Part shown: positions 6,889-14,710 of the stretch, one piece after another
Numbering within the stretch: the stretch's first letter is position 1
Layout: each line of letters opens with the position of its first letter
Assembly (NCBI GenBank): GCA_025774845.1
Contig: JALGZP010000007.1
Location: forward strand, 1 to 54,162
Direction of reading: 5' to 3'
Length of the DNA stretch: 54,162 nucleotides
DNA from: a bacterium
GTDB lineage: Bacteria; Arandabacterota; Arandabacteria; Arandabacterales; Arandabacteraceae
The notes under the pieces: generated by a model
Told to the model about the DNA's origin: nothing
What the model saw: only the letters and a program-made list of their open reading frames with translations
Databases searched by the model: none
Translations under genes and position numbers: made by a program

Positions 6889-8415
6889 ATGGCAGATCAG
6901 GGTCCGACGGGTGAACATACTGCCATTCTGGTATGCCAGTTTCCAGACAAATTGGCAGACATAGCACAGGTTCTGACCGAGAGCGGTGTCGCGGTCCATA
7001 CGGCCGCTGACGGGTCCGCCGCACTCAGCACCACCAGGAAGCACCCACCCGACTTCATTCTCGCCTACCAGGACTTACCTGATTCAAGCGGTATCAAGGT
7101 GATACAGTCTCTGAGGCGCAGGTTCCCACTGGCCATTGCCGCCCTCTTCGGGCCCCGGCTTCCTCTTGAGGAACGTAGAAACCTGATCAGCGAAGGGGCC
7201 GATGACTACATCGAGATGGACTCCGATGTCCGCCGGGTGAGCACAAGCATCCAGAGACTCGTCGCAAGAAAACAGATAGGCATACTCGGCCGGAACGAGA
7301 AGATGCTGCAGGCGATTGAAATCGTGGAAAACATCGCACGCACGAAAGTCACTGTGCTCATAACCGGTGAGAGCGGGACGGGAAAGGAACTGATCGCAAG
7401 AGCCATACACCTGAGAAGTGACCGCCGGAGAGGACCCTTCATCGCCGTAAACTGCGGAGCGCTGCCCGAGGGGGTCCTAGAAAGCGAGCTCTTCGGCCAC
7501 GAGAAAGGTTCCTTCACGGGTGCGATATCACAACGCAAGGGCAGGTTTGAGATTGCAGACGGCGGAACCCTGCTCCTCGATGAGGTCGGGGAGATGCCTC
7601 TCGGCACCCAGGTGAAGCTCCTTCGGGTTCTTGAAGAAGAGAGGTTCATGCGGGTCGGGGGATCACGGGATGTTGTGGTTGACGTTAGGGTGGTCGCATC
7701 GACCAACAGGGACTTAAGAAGGCTGGTGGAGGACGGACATTTCAGAAGGGATCTATACTACAGGCTCAATGTCGTACCCGTACACATTCCTCCCCTGAGG
7801 GAACGCAGAGAGGACATACGGACCATCCTCTACGGAATCGCCGAGGAGGCCCGTGTGAGGAACAATGTCAAGTTCGGAGGCATGACCGAAGACGCGCTGA
7901 TAACCCTGGAGCGATACGACTGGCCTGGAAACGTGAGGGAGCTTAAGAACCTCGCGGAAAGTCTCGTGGTCCTCTCAGGCGGTAAGAAGATCCAGATCGA
8001 CGACCTGCCCGATCACATTGTAGACAGGGATTATGTTCACAGTGATCTCCCGGTGAGGGTAGGCAGACCGCGGGAGGACGTGGAGCGGGACCTGCTGTTC
8101 GGAAGACTGGCCGAGATCGAGCATAGACTCACCCAGATGGCGGACGTCCTGCTGGATCTGAGAAATGCAGTCACAGGACAGCCGGTGCAGGCCAAACAGC
8201 CGAGCGCCGTCCCGGGTGAAGTCAAGTACACCGAAATACCGGATGGTCATGATGATATTGTCGTCAAACCCGGCACTCCGATCAGAGACATCGAGCGTGA
8301 GCTGATTGAGAAGACCTTAAGAGAGGTCAACGGCAACCGGAAGAAGGCAGCTGAACTTCTCGGCATCGGAGAACGAACGCTCTACCGCAGAATGAAGGAG
8401 TACGGTATCGGTTAG
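6889..8415 (+). CDS. Sigma54-dependent transcriptional activator with a degenerate receiver domain (NtrC family)
   Basis: 508 residues; ATG 6889 follows GGAGGTGA. Residues 10-125 have the receiver fold but lack its chemistry. The acidic pair is replaced by Gln17/Phe18, the phospho-acceptor Asp by Tyr60 (PDFILAYQDLPDSSG), and the conserved Lys by Met110 (GADDYIEMDSD). Residues 130-365 are a complete AAA+ sigma54-activation domain, with Walker A GESGTGKE (160-167), the sigma54-contact loop GSFTGA (207-212) and Walker B GTLLLDEVGE (226-235). The C-terminus carries a Fis-type helix-turn-helix (RKKAAELLGIGERTLYRRM). So it should remodel sigma54 holoenzyme, but phosphorylation of the receiver looks impossible. 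Control may be by ligand, protein contact or expression level. No histidine kinase is adjacent. Targets unknown. Confidence 0.94.
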   Translation: MADQGPTGEHTAILVCQFPDKLADIAQVLTESGVAVHTAADGSAALSTTRKHPPDFILAYQDLPDSSGIKVIQSLRRRFPLAIAALFGPRLPLEERRNLISEGADDYIEMDSDVRRVSTSIQRLVARKQIGILGRNEKMLQAIEIVENIARTKVTVLITGESGTGKELIARAIHLRSDRRRGPFIAVNCGALPEGVLESELFGHEKGSFTGAISQRKGRFEIADGGTLLLDEVGEMPLGTQVKLLRVLEEERFMRVGGSRDVVVDVRVVASTNRDLRRLVEDGHFRRDLYYRLNVVPVHIPPLRERREDIRTILYGIAEEARVRNNVKFGGMTEDALITLERYDWPGNVRELKNLAESLVVLSGGKKIQIDDLPDHIVDRDYVHSDLPVRVGRPREDVERDLLFGRLAEIEHRLTQMADVLLDLRNAVTGQPVQAKQPSAVPGEVKYTEIPDGHDDIVVKPGTPIRDIERELIEKTLREVNGNRKKAAELLGIGERTLYRRMKEYGIG

Positions 8416-8416
8416 C

Positions 8417-8451
8417 CCGGGTCATTCAGAAACCTCGTCGGGCTGACCCGG
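8417..8451. terminator. Hairpin between convergent genes
   Basis: CCGGGTCA (8417-8424) and TGACCCGG (8444-8451) form a perfect 8-bp stem around a 19-nt loop, between the stops of the sigma54 activator and pyruvate phosphate dikinase. Neither strand shows a long T-run after it, so it is at best a weak bidirectional terminator. Confidence 0.35.
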
Positions 8452-8452
8452 C

Positions 8453-11218
8453 TTACTCGGCCGTCGCGCCGATGGGCACACCCGTCTTCTGAAGCACTGC
8501 TCTTGCCGCGGCCAGTCTGGCAACGGGAACCCTGAACGCAGAGCAACTCACGTAGTCCAACCCCGCATCCTCGCAGAAGATTATCGAAGCGGGTTCACCG
8601 CCGTGCTCGCCGCAGATCCCGAGTTTTATGTCGGGTCTTGTATCCCTGGCCTTCTCTATGGCCAGCGTCATCAGACCGCCGACGCCTGCCTGATCGAGCG
8701 ATGCGAACGGGTTCTTGCCCATGATGAAGAGCTCCTGGTAACGCCGGATGACCGGTCCGGCGTCGTCCCTGCTGAAACCGTAAGACAGCTGTGTCAGGTC
8801 ATTGGTCCCGAACGAGAAGAACTCCGCAACCTTGGCGACCTCATCCGCCGTCACACATGCCCTGGGTATCTCAATCATTGTCCCGATCAGATAATCGATG
8901 TGAACCTTGTTCTCCTGCATGACAATGCCGGCTATCCTCTGAGCTCTTTCCCGTATGAATGAGAGCTCCCTCGCATCCCCGACCATCGGAACCATTATCT
9001 CGGGCATAACATCTATGCGCTCCAACTTAAGCTCGCAGACAGCCTCCATTATCGCTTTGATCTGCATATCGTATACTTCCGGACGGGTAATACCCAGCCT
9101 GCAGCCCCGGTTACCCATCATCGGGTTGACCTCGCTCATGGCGGAGCTCTTCTCAAGGATCGTCTCCTTGCTCACGCCGATTTCCCGCGCAGTGGATTCC
9201 AACTCCTCATCGGTCTTGGGCAGAAACTCATGGAGCGGCAGATCAAGCAACCTTATCGTCACGGGCTTTCCCGCCATCACTCTGAGAATCTCCTTGAAGT
9301 CGGCCCGCTGGAGCGGTTCTATCTTTGCCAGAGCATCCCGTCTCTCTGCGGGACTTGCTGCGAGGATCATCTGCCTGACTTTGCCGATCCGGTCCTTATC
9401 AAAGAACATATGCTCGGTGCGGCAGAGTCCTATCCCCTCACATCCGAACGCGAGCGCCATCTCCGCCTGGTCGGGCTGATCCGCATTAGCCCTGACTTTA
9501 AGCCGCCTGCACGTATCCGACCACTCCATCACCTTCTGATAGAGTGAGAACATCTCCGATTCTTCGGGCGGCAGTGACTTGTCAACAAGCACCCTTTCGA
9601 TCTCGGACTTGATCGTTGCAACCTTGTCCAGTATTACCTCACCTGTTGTCCCGTCGATCGAAATATAGTCGCCTTCCTTGACAGTGTGTTCGCCGATCGT
9701 CATCATCTTCTTATCGTAGTCTATATTCAGTGCCCCGCAGCCGACGACACTCACCTTGCCGAGTTGCCTCGCAACAAGCGCGGCATGAGATGTGAGACCG
9801 CCTCGCGCCGTCAGAATCCCTTCCGCTATGCTCATGCCACCGACATCCTCCGGGCTTGTTTCTTCCCTTACGAGAATCACGCCACCTTCGTCGCTGCCCA
9901 CCACTTCTTCAACTCTTGAAGCGCTGAAGACAACCTTGCCCGTGGCCGCACCCGGGCCGGCATTGAGACCCCGTGCGACGATCCTGTTCTCCTTTTCCGC
10001 CAGGGCCTTACCGGCGGAGTCGAACGCGGGTCTCAGAATATGATTGAGCTGCTGCGGTTCTATTCTTAAGAGCACCGCCTCCTTGTCGATCAGACGCTGC
10101 TCGTACATGTCGAACGCGATCTTGAGCGCCGCAGGTCCTGTCCGCTTTCCGGCCCTGGTCTGAAGCACCCAGAGCCTTCCACGTTCTATTGTGAACTCGA
10201 TGTCCTGCATATCCTTGAAGTGTTGCTCGAGCTTCTCCCTGACCTCGAGCAACTGCCCGTAGACATCCGGCATCTCTTCTTCGAGAGACTTAAGTTCGGA
10301 GTCACCCTTTTGAAGCACGTTGATAGGCTGTGGGGTCCTTATGCCTGCAACCACATCCTCACCCTGTGAATTGAGCAGATACTCCCCGTAGAAGACATCG
10401 TCACCCGTCGCAGGATTCCGCGTGAAGGCCACACCGGTTCCCGAGTCCCAGCCCAGGTTCCCGAAGACCATGGTCTGCACGTTTACAGCAGTGCCCCACT
10501 CATGAGGGATACCGTTTATACGTCTGTACTCGATCGCTCTCCGACTGTTCCACGACTTGAATACGGCTTCGATCGCACCCCAGAGCTGGTCATAGGGGTC
10601 CTCCGGGAAGATCACGCCTTTCTCGCTCTGTATCAGTTGTTTGAACTTGATCACGAGGTCTTTGAGATCCTCGACTTCAAGCTCGGTGTCCCTCGTGACT
10701 CCCCGCTCTTTCTTCTTGGCAACTATGATGGATTCAAATGGATCGGGGGCGGTATCATCCTCGGGCTTGAGTCCGAGGACCACATCTCCGTACATCTGTA
10801 CCAGCCTGCGGTAGCAGTCATAGGCAAAGCGCGCGTTGCCTCCTTCAGCCAGACCCTCGACGGTCTGATCATTCAATCCGATGTTAAGAACGGTGTCCAT
10901 CATCCCCGGCATCGAGACCCGTGCACCTGACCTGACCGAGACAAGGAGTGGATTCTCGCTCTCCCAGAATGACTTGCCCATCACATGTTCGACGCTTCTG
11001 AGATTTGATGATACCGCAGCGGCCAGCCCTTCAGGATAGTGACCACCATGCGCGCTGAAGTACGCGCAAACGCCCGTGGGGACAGTAAATCCGGCGGGAA
11101 TCGGAAGTCCTATCCTGGACATCTCGGCGAGGTTGGCACCTTTGCCGCCGAGTTCTTCCCTCATCGAGGCATCGCCGTCCGCCTCATTCGCTCCGAAGAA
11201 GTAAGCCAGCCTTTTCAT
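8453..11218 (-). CDS. ppdK: Pyruvate, phosphate dikinase
   Basis: 921 residues (family usually about 870-910). The domain order is right: N-terminal ATP-grasp nucleotide-binding region (GGKGANLAEM; SVRSGARVSMPGMMDTVLN near residues 94-112), the swivelling phosphohistidine domain with GGLTSHAALVARQ (catalytic His478), and the C-terminal PEP/pyruvate barrel ending in GICGEHGGEP (Cys869). The enzyme interconverts PEP, AMP and PPi with pyruvate, ATP and Pi in the cytoplasm, so it links glycolysis and gluconeogenesis to pyrophosphate. ATG 11218 has an AAAGGTG ribosome-binding site. Monocistronic by context. No PPDK regulatory kinase is seen nearby. Confidence 0.97.
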   Translation of the reverse strand: MKRLAYFFGANEADGDASMREELGGKGANLAEMSRIGLPIPAGFTVPTGVCAYFSAHGGHYPEGLAAAVSSNLRSVEHVMGKSFWESENPLLVSVRSGARVSMPGMMDTVLNIGLNDQTVEGLAEGGNARFAYDCYRRLVQMYGDVVLGLKPEDDTAPDPFESIIVAKKKERGVTRDTELEVEDLKDLVIKFKQLIQSEKGVIFPEDPYDQLWGAIEAVFKSWNSRRAIEYRRINGIPHEWGTAVNVQTMVFGNLGWDSGTGVAFTRNPATGDDVFYGEYLLNSQGEDVVAGIRTPQPINVLQKGDSELKSLEEEMPDVYGQLLEVREKLEQHFKDMQDIEFTIERGRLWVLQTRAGKRTGPAALKIAFDMYEQRLIDKEAVLLRIEPQQLNHILRPAFDSAGKALAEKENRIVARGLNAGPGAATGKVVFSASRVEEVVGSDEGGVILVREETSPEDVGGMSIAEGILTARGGLTSHAALVARQLGKVSVVGCGALNIDYDKKMMTIGEHTVKEGDYISIDGTTGEVILDKVATIKSEIERVLVDKSLPPEESEMFSLYQKVMEWSDTCRRLKVRANADQPDQAEMALAFGCEGIGLCRTEHMFFDKDRIGKVRQMILAASPAERRDALAKIEPLQRADFKEILRVMAGKPVTIRLLDLPLHEFLPKTDEELESTAREIGVSKETILEKSSAMSEVNPMMGNRGCRLGITRPEVYDMQIKAIMEAVCELKLERIDVMPEIMVPMVGDARELSFIRERAQRIAGIVMQENKVHIDYLIGTMIEIPRACVTADEVAKVAEFFSFGTNDLTQLSYGFSRDDAGPVIRRYQELFIMGKNPFASLDQAGVGGLMTLAIEKARDTRPDIKLGICGEHGGEPASIIFCEDAGLDYVSCSAFRVPVARLAAARAVLQKTGVPIGATAE

Positions 11219-11261
11219 AACGATTACACCTTTCCTGATGGGGTTCGCAGTAACTTGTTAT

Positions 11262-11290
11262 AGAATACTACTGACTCGCAGTATCTGCAA
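11262..11290 (-). promoter_or_regulatory. Candidate promoter for ppdK
   Basis: On the minus strand, TTGCAG (11285-11290), 17 bp, TATTCT (11262-11267), about 45 bp upstream of the ATG at 11218. An overlapping CTATAA is an alternative -10 box. Confidence 0.35.
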
Positions 11291-11321
11291 GAATTTTCGA
11301 TAATTCCCAGTGGAGCCCGGG

Positions 11322-13007
11322 CTACCTGAGGACAAGCACCTTTGTACGGCCCGCGCCCGGTACCTCGACAAACAGAACACCCGGAACAGCCCCCGGGATA
11401 AGCGAGTGGAGATCGATCATCCGCACACCCGAAGCAGGGATCTCGATCTGCCCCATGAGCCGTCCCCTGATGTCGTAGATACCCGCCTGACGTGCAATGT
11501 CCCATCCCGGACACTGCATCCGGAACACCCCGCTTGAAGGGTTGGGATAGACCGTGATATTGCGGGTGCCGGGCTGAATTCCGGCGATACCGGCCAGGAT
11601 GTGGTTCGAAGCATCATGTGCCTGAAGGATGCCCCACCCGTAGAGTGAATCGGGGTCGGATGACTGTGTGCCGGTCATCATCACGGCATCGATCACAGCA
11701 GGCGGCGTGCATGTCGGGACCTTCTGTATCACCAGCGCAAGTGCACCTGCGGTCAGCGGAGTCGCAAAGGATGTGCCATCACCACGTCCATAGGCGCCGG
11801 TTCCGCTTGCGCTGGCTACGTACGCCGAACCACCCATCGCCATTATCGTTGGCTTGATACGCCCGTCATAGGTCGGACCCTGCGAGGACCAGTAGGAGCG
11901 AACCCCCGTTGAATCCACCGAGCCGACCGATATCACACTGTCACCGTCGGCCGGGGCCAGTATGTATTTCCATGAGGCGGCACCGGAATTGCCGGCCGCG
12001 TTTGTGACCACGATCCCGTTGAGTACAGCCAGGTCGGCGGCAATTGTTATAGGAGCAGTATCGCCGTCCATATCTTCATACGTGTACCAGTCCTTGTAGC
12101 AAAGTGAACTCGTTATGATCCTGGCCCCGAGGCTGTCAGCCCACTCAACCGCCTCGATCCACCAGTCCTCCTCGACAGGCTCCTCCTGAGTCATATCCTC
12201 CGTCTTCGCGAGAATGTAGTCGGCATCGTAGGCGGCACCCATGAGAACACCGGGGCTGTTCGCCGCAAGGAGTGAAAGACATGAAGTACCGTGGTTGTGC
12301 TGGTAGTCGAGATCGCCGGGCTCGTTGGCCGTGATGCCGTCGTCGTTTATGAAGTCATGCTGCGCGATGAGATTGAGCGATGAGAAGCACTCGTGCTCCA
12401 GCCAGAAGCCCGTGTCGAAGATAGCGACCCTGACGCCCGTACCCGTATAACCCTCATCATGAAGGTCGCGCACCTGTATCATATCAAGCTGCGTGAAGGA
12501 TTCTCCGTACTGTTCGAGCGCACCAACAGGGGTGAGCTTCCCGTCCGTCACCGGCAGCACGGGACCACCCCGTCTACCGCTTACCCTGCTCACCTGTTTG
12601 ACGAAATCCAGGTTGCTGATGCGTTCTACCTGATTGCGGCTTGCCGTAACGCTGACCGCATTGAGCCACCGTGAGAAACTCCTGAAACTAACCCCCTCAT
12701 CTTCCAGAGCCCGGATATAGGGTTTGTGAAGCGGCAGGTCATGCTCGTCGAAAGGCCTGTCCGGCCGCGCCCTCAGCCGCCTCGTGACAGCCTCAGGATC
12801 ATACGTGGCCCATACCTCCCGGATCCTGGCTTCCCTCTCTGAAACCGAGGATTCCCCCTTGTCCCTGAAGAAGACCCAGACCACTATGGTCTCATCACTC
12901 TCGGCCTGATGGAGCCACTCGGTCACCGAGGGGGCTATTCCGGGGTAAGCACTTGTCGCCAAAAGCAGGATTCCGAGGCTCAAAGTGAGCACGCTGCGGG
13001 CTGTCAT
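11322..13007 (-). CDS. Secreted subtilisin-like serine protease (S8) with C-terminal secretion/sorting domain
   Basis: The frame is open to 13067, but I start at ATG 13007: AAAGGAG lies 6 nt upstream, a signal peptide begins there (MTARSVLTLSLGILLLATSA), and a promoter overlaps the longer version. 561 residues. The prepropeptide region is followed by the catalytic triad Asp198 (VAIFDTG), His239 (HNHGTS) and Ser413 (GDGTSFATP), with oxyanion Asn340 (NAAGNSG). The last 85 residues (ITVYPNPSSGVF to TKVLVLR) are a type IX-like sorting domain, a beta-sandwich ending in Leu-Arg. The enzyme is therefore expected to be exported and surface-held or released, acting on peptides or surface proteins. It has its own strong promoter. 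Confidence 0.92.
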   Translation of the reverse strand: MTARSVLTLSLGILLLATSAYPGIAPSVTEWLHQAESDETIVVWVFFRDKGESSVSEREARIREVWATYDPEAVTRRLRARPDRPFDEHDLPLHKPYIRALEDEGVSFRSFSRWLNAVSVTASRNQVERISNLDFVKQVSRVSGRRGGPVLPVTDGKLTPVGALEQYGESFTQLDMIQVRDLHDEGYTGTGVRVAIFDTGFWLEHECFSSLNLIAQHDFINDDGITANEPGDLDYQHNHGTSCLSLLAANSPGVLMGAAYDADYILAKTEDMTQEEPVEEDWWIEAVEWADSLGARIITSSLCYKDWYTYEDMDGDTAPITIAADLAVLNGIVVTNAAGNSGAASWKYILAPADGDSVISVGSVDSTGVRSYWSSQGPTYDGRIKPTIMAMGGSAYVASASGTGAYGRGDGTSFATPLTAGALALVIQKVPTCTPPAVIDAVMMTGTQSSDPDSLYGWGILQAHDASNHILAGIAGIQPGTRNITVYPNPSSGVFRMQCPGWDIARQAGIYDIRGRLMGQIEIPASGVRMIDLHSLIPGAVPGVLFVEVPGAGRTKVLVLR

Positions 13008-13038
13008 ATCTTCTCCTTTGTTGAACCCCTTCAACCCT

Positions 13039-13067
13039 ATTATACCATAATCGGAGCCTGTTCTCAA
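13039..13067 (-). promoter_or_regulatory. Promoter of the subtilisin-like protease gene
   Basis: On the minus strand, TTGAGA (13062-13067), a 17-bp spacer and a perfect TATAAT (13039-13044), 32 bp upstream of the chosen ATG. Its position argues against the longer translation start at 13067. Confidence 0.6.
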
Positions 13068-13166
13068 TGCTCCCGGTTCCAGGCTTTAGATGCGGGAATA
13101 CTGCGCTGGGTCACCAGTTCGCGGAGCTGCAGCGTGTGGGGGGACCCCGACGGTACAGGAACACCC

Positions 13167-13253
13167 GGGAATCCGCTGGTGCAGCCTCTCGGGCCGCAAG
13201 CGAATGCCTTTTCTGAGCAAGGCGGACCGAGAGGTGTGCCAGCGCTGAATCCC
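13167..13253. other. Long imperfect hairpin (87 nt), possible structured RNA
   Basis: Arms 13167-13179 and 13239-13253 pair over about 12 bp with one mismatch and a 2-nt bulge. A small internal loop follows, then CCTCTCGG (13185-13192) pairs perfectly with CCGAGAGG (13227-13234), and after one mismatch CCGC (13194-13197) pairs with GCGG (13222-13225). In all about 24 bp of stem sit in a 254-bp gap between the HD gene and the protease promoter. No T-run follows on either strand. It does not show the SRP, tmRNA or RNase P consensus that I know. It could be a small RNA, an mRNA 3'-end stabiliser or a mobile palindrome. The rest of 13068-13261 shows nothing else. Confidence 0.4.
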
Positions 13254-13261
13254 CCTGGGAA

Positions 13262-13804
13262 TCAGGGTCTGAGGGGTTCAAAGTTGACGAAGTCTGCGTG
13301 GTGAATGATTATGGCTTCGGTGGTCCGCTTACCGAGATCGCCCTCCTTTGAGTGGTAGGCAATCATATGGAGAACCTGAAACGGAAGTCCGTGCTTGTAC
13401 GCAAGCGCCTGGCCCGAGAACGGATGTCTGAGGAGACTTCCCTTCTCGCTCTTAACCACCGCGTCGCCCTTGCGAACGTACTCAAGCAACTTCCCGACGT
13501 CATGCAGGATGCCACCGGCGATGAGGACGTCCATGTCTATGCTTACAGCCTTGCCGTAGTTCTCGATCAGCGTCTCCGCGATCTGGATCGCCGTCCGCGT
13601 GACGACACGCGTGTGCATGACCAGATCGAACTTGCAGTCCGGGATGAGCAGTGTGAACGGTATGTTGGCAATGTCATCTGCCGTCCAGCCACCGAGATCG
13701 ATGGCATCCTGCCACACCGAGATCACACTGTTCTTGAGTTCCTCTTGCTTTATCAGGTCCAGCTCGGGTAACAGGTTGCGGACACTTTCGGGACTCGTGC
13801 TCAA
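13262..13804 (-). CDS. HD-domain phosphohydrolase-like protein
   Basis: I choose TTG at 13804: AAAGGAGG lies 6 nt upstream, and the TTG overlaps the TGA of the DUF4438 gene (TTGA). This gives 180 residues. The metal-binding HD signature is present: an early His (HTRVVTRTAIQI), GGILHDVGKLLEY (His-Asp), and later RHPFSGQALAYKHGLPFQVL and AYHSKEGD, with IIHHADFVNFE at the end. HD proteins hydrolyse phosphate esters such as nucleotides or cyclic dinucleotides. No output domain or GYP motif is seen, so a small-molecule substrate is likely. It is the last gene of a tightly coupled operon with the aminotransferase and DUF4438 genes, and probably acts on a related metabolite. Confidence 0.85.
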   Translation of the reverse strand: MSTSPESVRNLLPELDLIKQEELKNSVISVWQDAIDLGGWTADDIANIPFTLLIPDCKFDLVMHTRVVTRTAIQIAETLIENYGKAVSIDMDVLIAGGILHDVGKLLEYVRKGDAVVKSEKGSLLRHPFSGQALAYKHGLPFQVLHMIAYHSKEGDLGKRTTEAIIIHHADFVNFEPLRP

Positions 13805-14709
13805 TTTCTCCCTCCTTTGGCTTTCTTTCTGTGGATGCCGATCCCCAGAATCCCGGCGATGTTGGCTTTCGCATCTATCCTGGGTATGATGCCTCCACGC
13901 GGATGCGTAAAGATTGTTGTCACACCCGGTCCGTGGCCGGAGATAACACAATCGGAGTGGACGACCACACCTATCGTGATCGCACCCTTCCGGTACATCC
14001 GCCCGTATGTATTGTCGGCATCTTTGATAGCTACCACATCACCAAGGCGGATATCGGCCAGACCGTATTTGGCTACGCTTTTCTTATCCAGTAGCTGGAT
14101 GTCATAATCACCTGAGTGGGCGTGGATCTTACCGATCCCCGAGCCCATCATTGCGGCGGGAATCACGTGGGAGACAGCGATCTCAAGTTTGCCCTTGACC
14201 GGATCAATCTTCATCTTGTCAAGGAGGGCGGGATCCAGGTTCATAACACGCACTTCGTCAAACTCTTCGATCTTAAGACCCGTCCCGCAGGCTTTGACGA
14301 GTACGGAATCGCCGATCGCAAGTTTATCCAGTGCCCCGTCATCAAAATCCACGAGAACGTGCTCGATACCGCCGTGTTTGCCGGTCACAACTCCCTTTGC
14401 ACCCTTTGCATCTCCACTGATCACGGTAGCGGTGTTGCCGATGCAGGAGAGAATATTGAGGGCGGCGTTGGCACTCCTTGTCCCTTCCCTGGGTGACATG
14501 TTCTTTACACTGACGCACGGCTCGACGTGGTCCGCCACCCAACCACAGGCGGGGTGTCCCACCTTCATATTGTAGGTGATCCCGCCGGTACCCGGCAGGA
14601 TTACGGGCCTCCCCGTTGAGCCGATCCTGTAACCCGTCTCGGCCATCGCGGGGCTTGAAACCTTGCCTATCACAGAAAGCATCACCAACCGTTCGGCGTT
14701 GGTCTTCAT
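13801..14709 (-). CDS. DUF4438 family protein
   Basis: 302 residues matching my memory of DUF4438: RLVMLSVIGKVSSPAM at the start, GTGGITYNMKVGHPACGWVADHVEPCVS, a conserved NPREG-like patch (KNMSPREGTRSAN), GIGKIHAHSGDYDIQLLD and a glycine-rich SGHGPGVTTIFTHPRGGIIPRID near the C-terminus. Biochemical function is not established to my knowledge. No signal peptide or membrane helix, so it is cytoplasmic. Its ATG follows the aminotransferase stop by one base, and its stop overlaps the HD gene start. The three products therefore probably act in one pathway, perhaps amino-acid catabolism; this is inference. Confidence 0.87.
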   Translation of the reverse strand: MKTNAERLVMLSVIGKVSSPAMAETGYRIGSTGRPVILPGTGGITYNMKVGHPACGWVADHVEPCVSVKNMSPREGTRSANAALNILSCIGNTATVISGDAKGAKGVVTGKHGGIEHVLVDFDDGALDKLAIGDSVLVKACGTGLKIEEFDEVRVMNLDPALLDKMKIDPVKGKLEIAVSHVIPAAMMGSGIGKIHAHSGDYDIQLLDKKSVAKYGLADIRLGDVVAIKDADNTYGRMYRKGAITIGVVVHSDCVISGHGPGVTTIFTHPRGGIIPRIDAKANIAGILGIGIHRKKAKGGRN

Positions 14710-14710
14710 C

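Noticed and set aside
8417..8451. Strong bidirectional terminator
   Set aside because: A good stem but no T-run on either side; kept only as a weak candidate.
13005..13067. Longer N-terminus of the subtilisin-like protease starting at 13067
   Set aside because: The extra 20 residues are not signal-like, the -10 and -35 boxes overlap this stretch, and ATG 13007 has a perfect AAAGGAG with an immediate signal peptide.
13167..13253. 4.5S/SRP RNA
   Set aside because: The hairpin size is tempting, but the conserved GGAAGCAGCC-type symmetric loop is absent.
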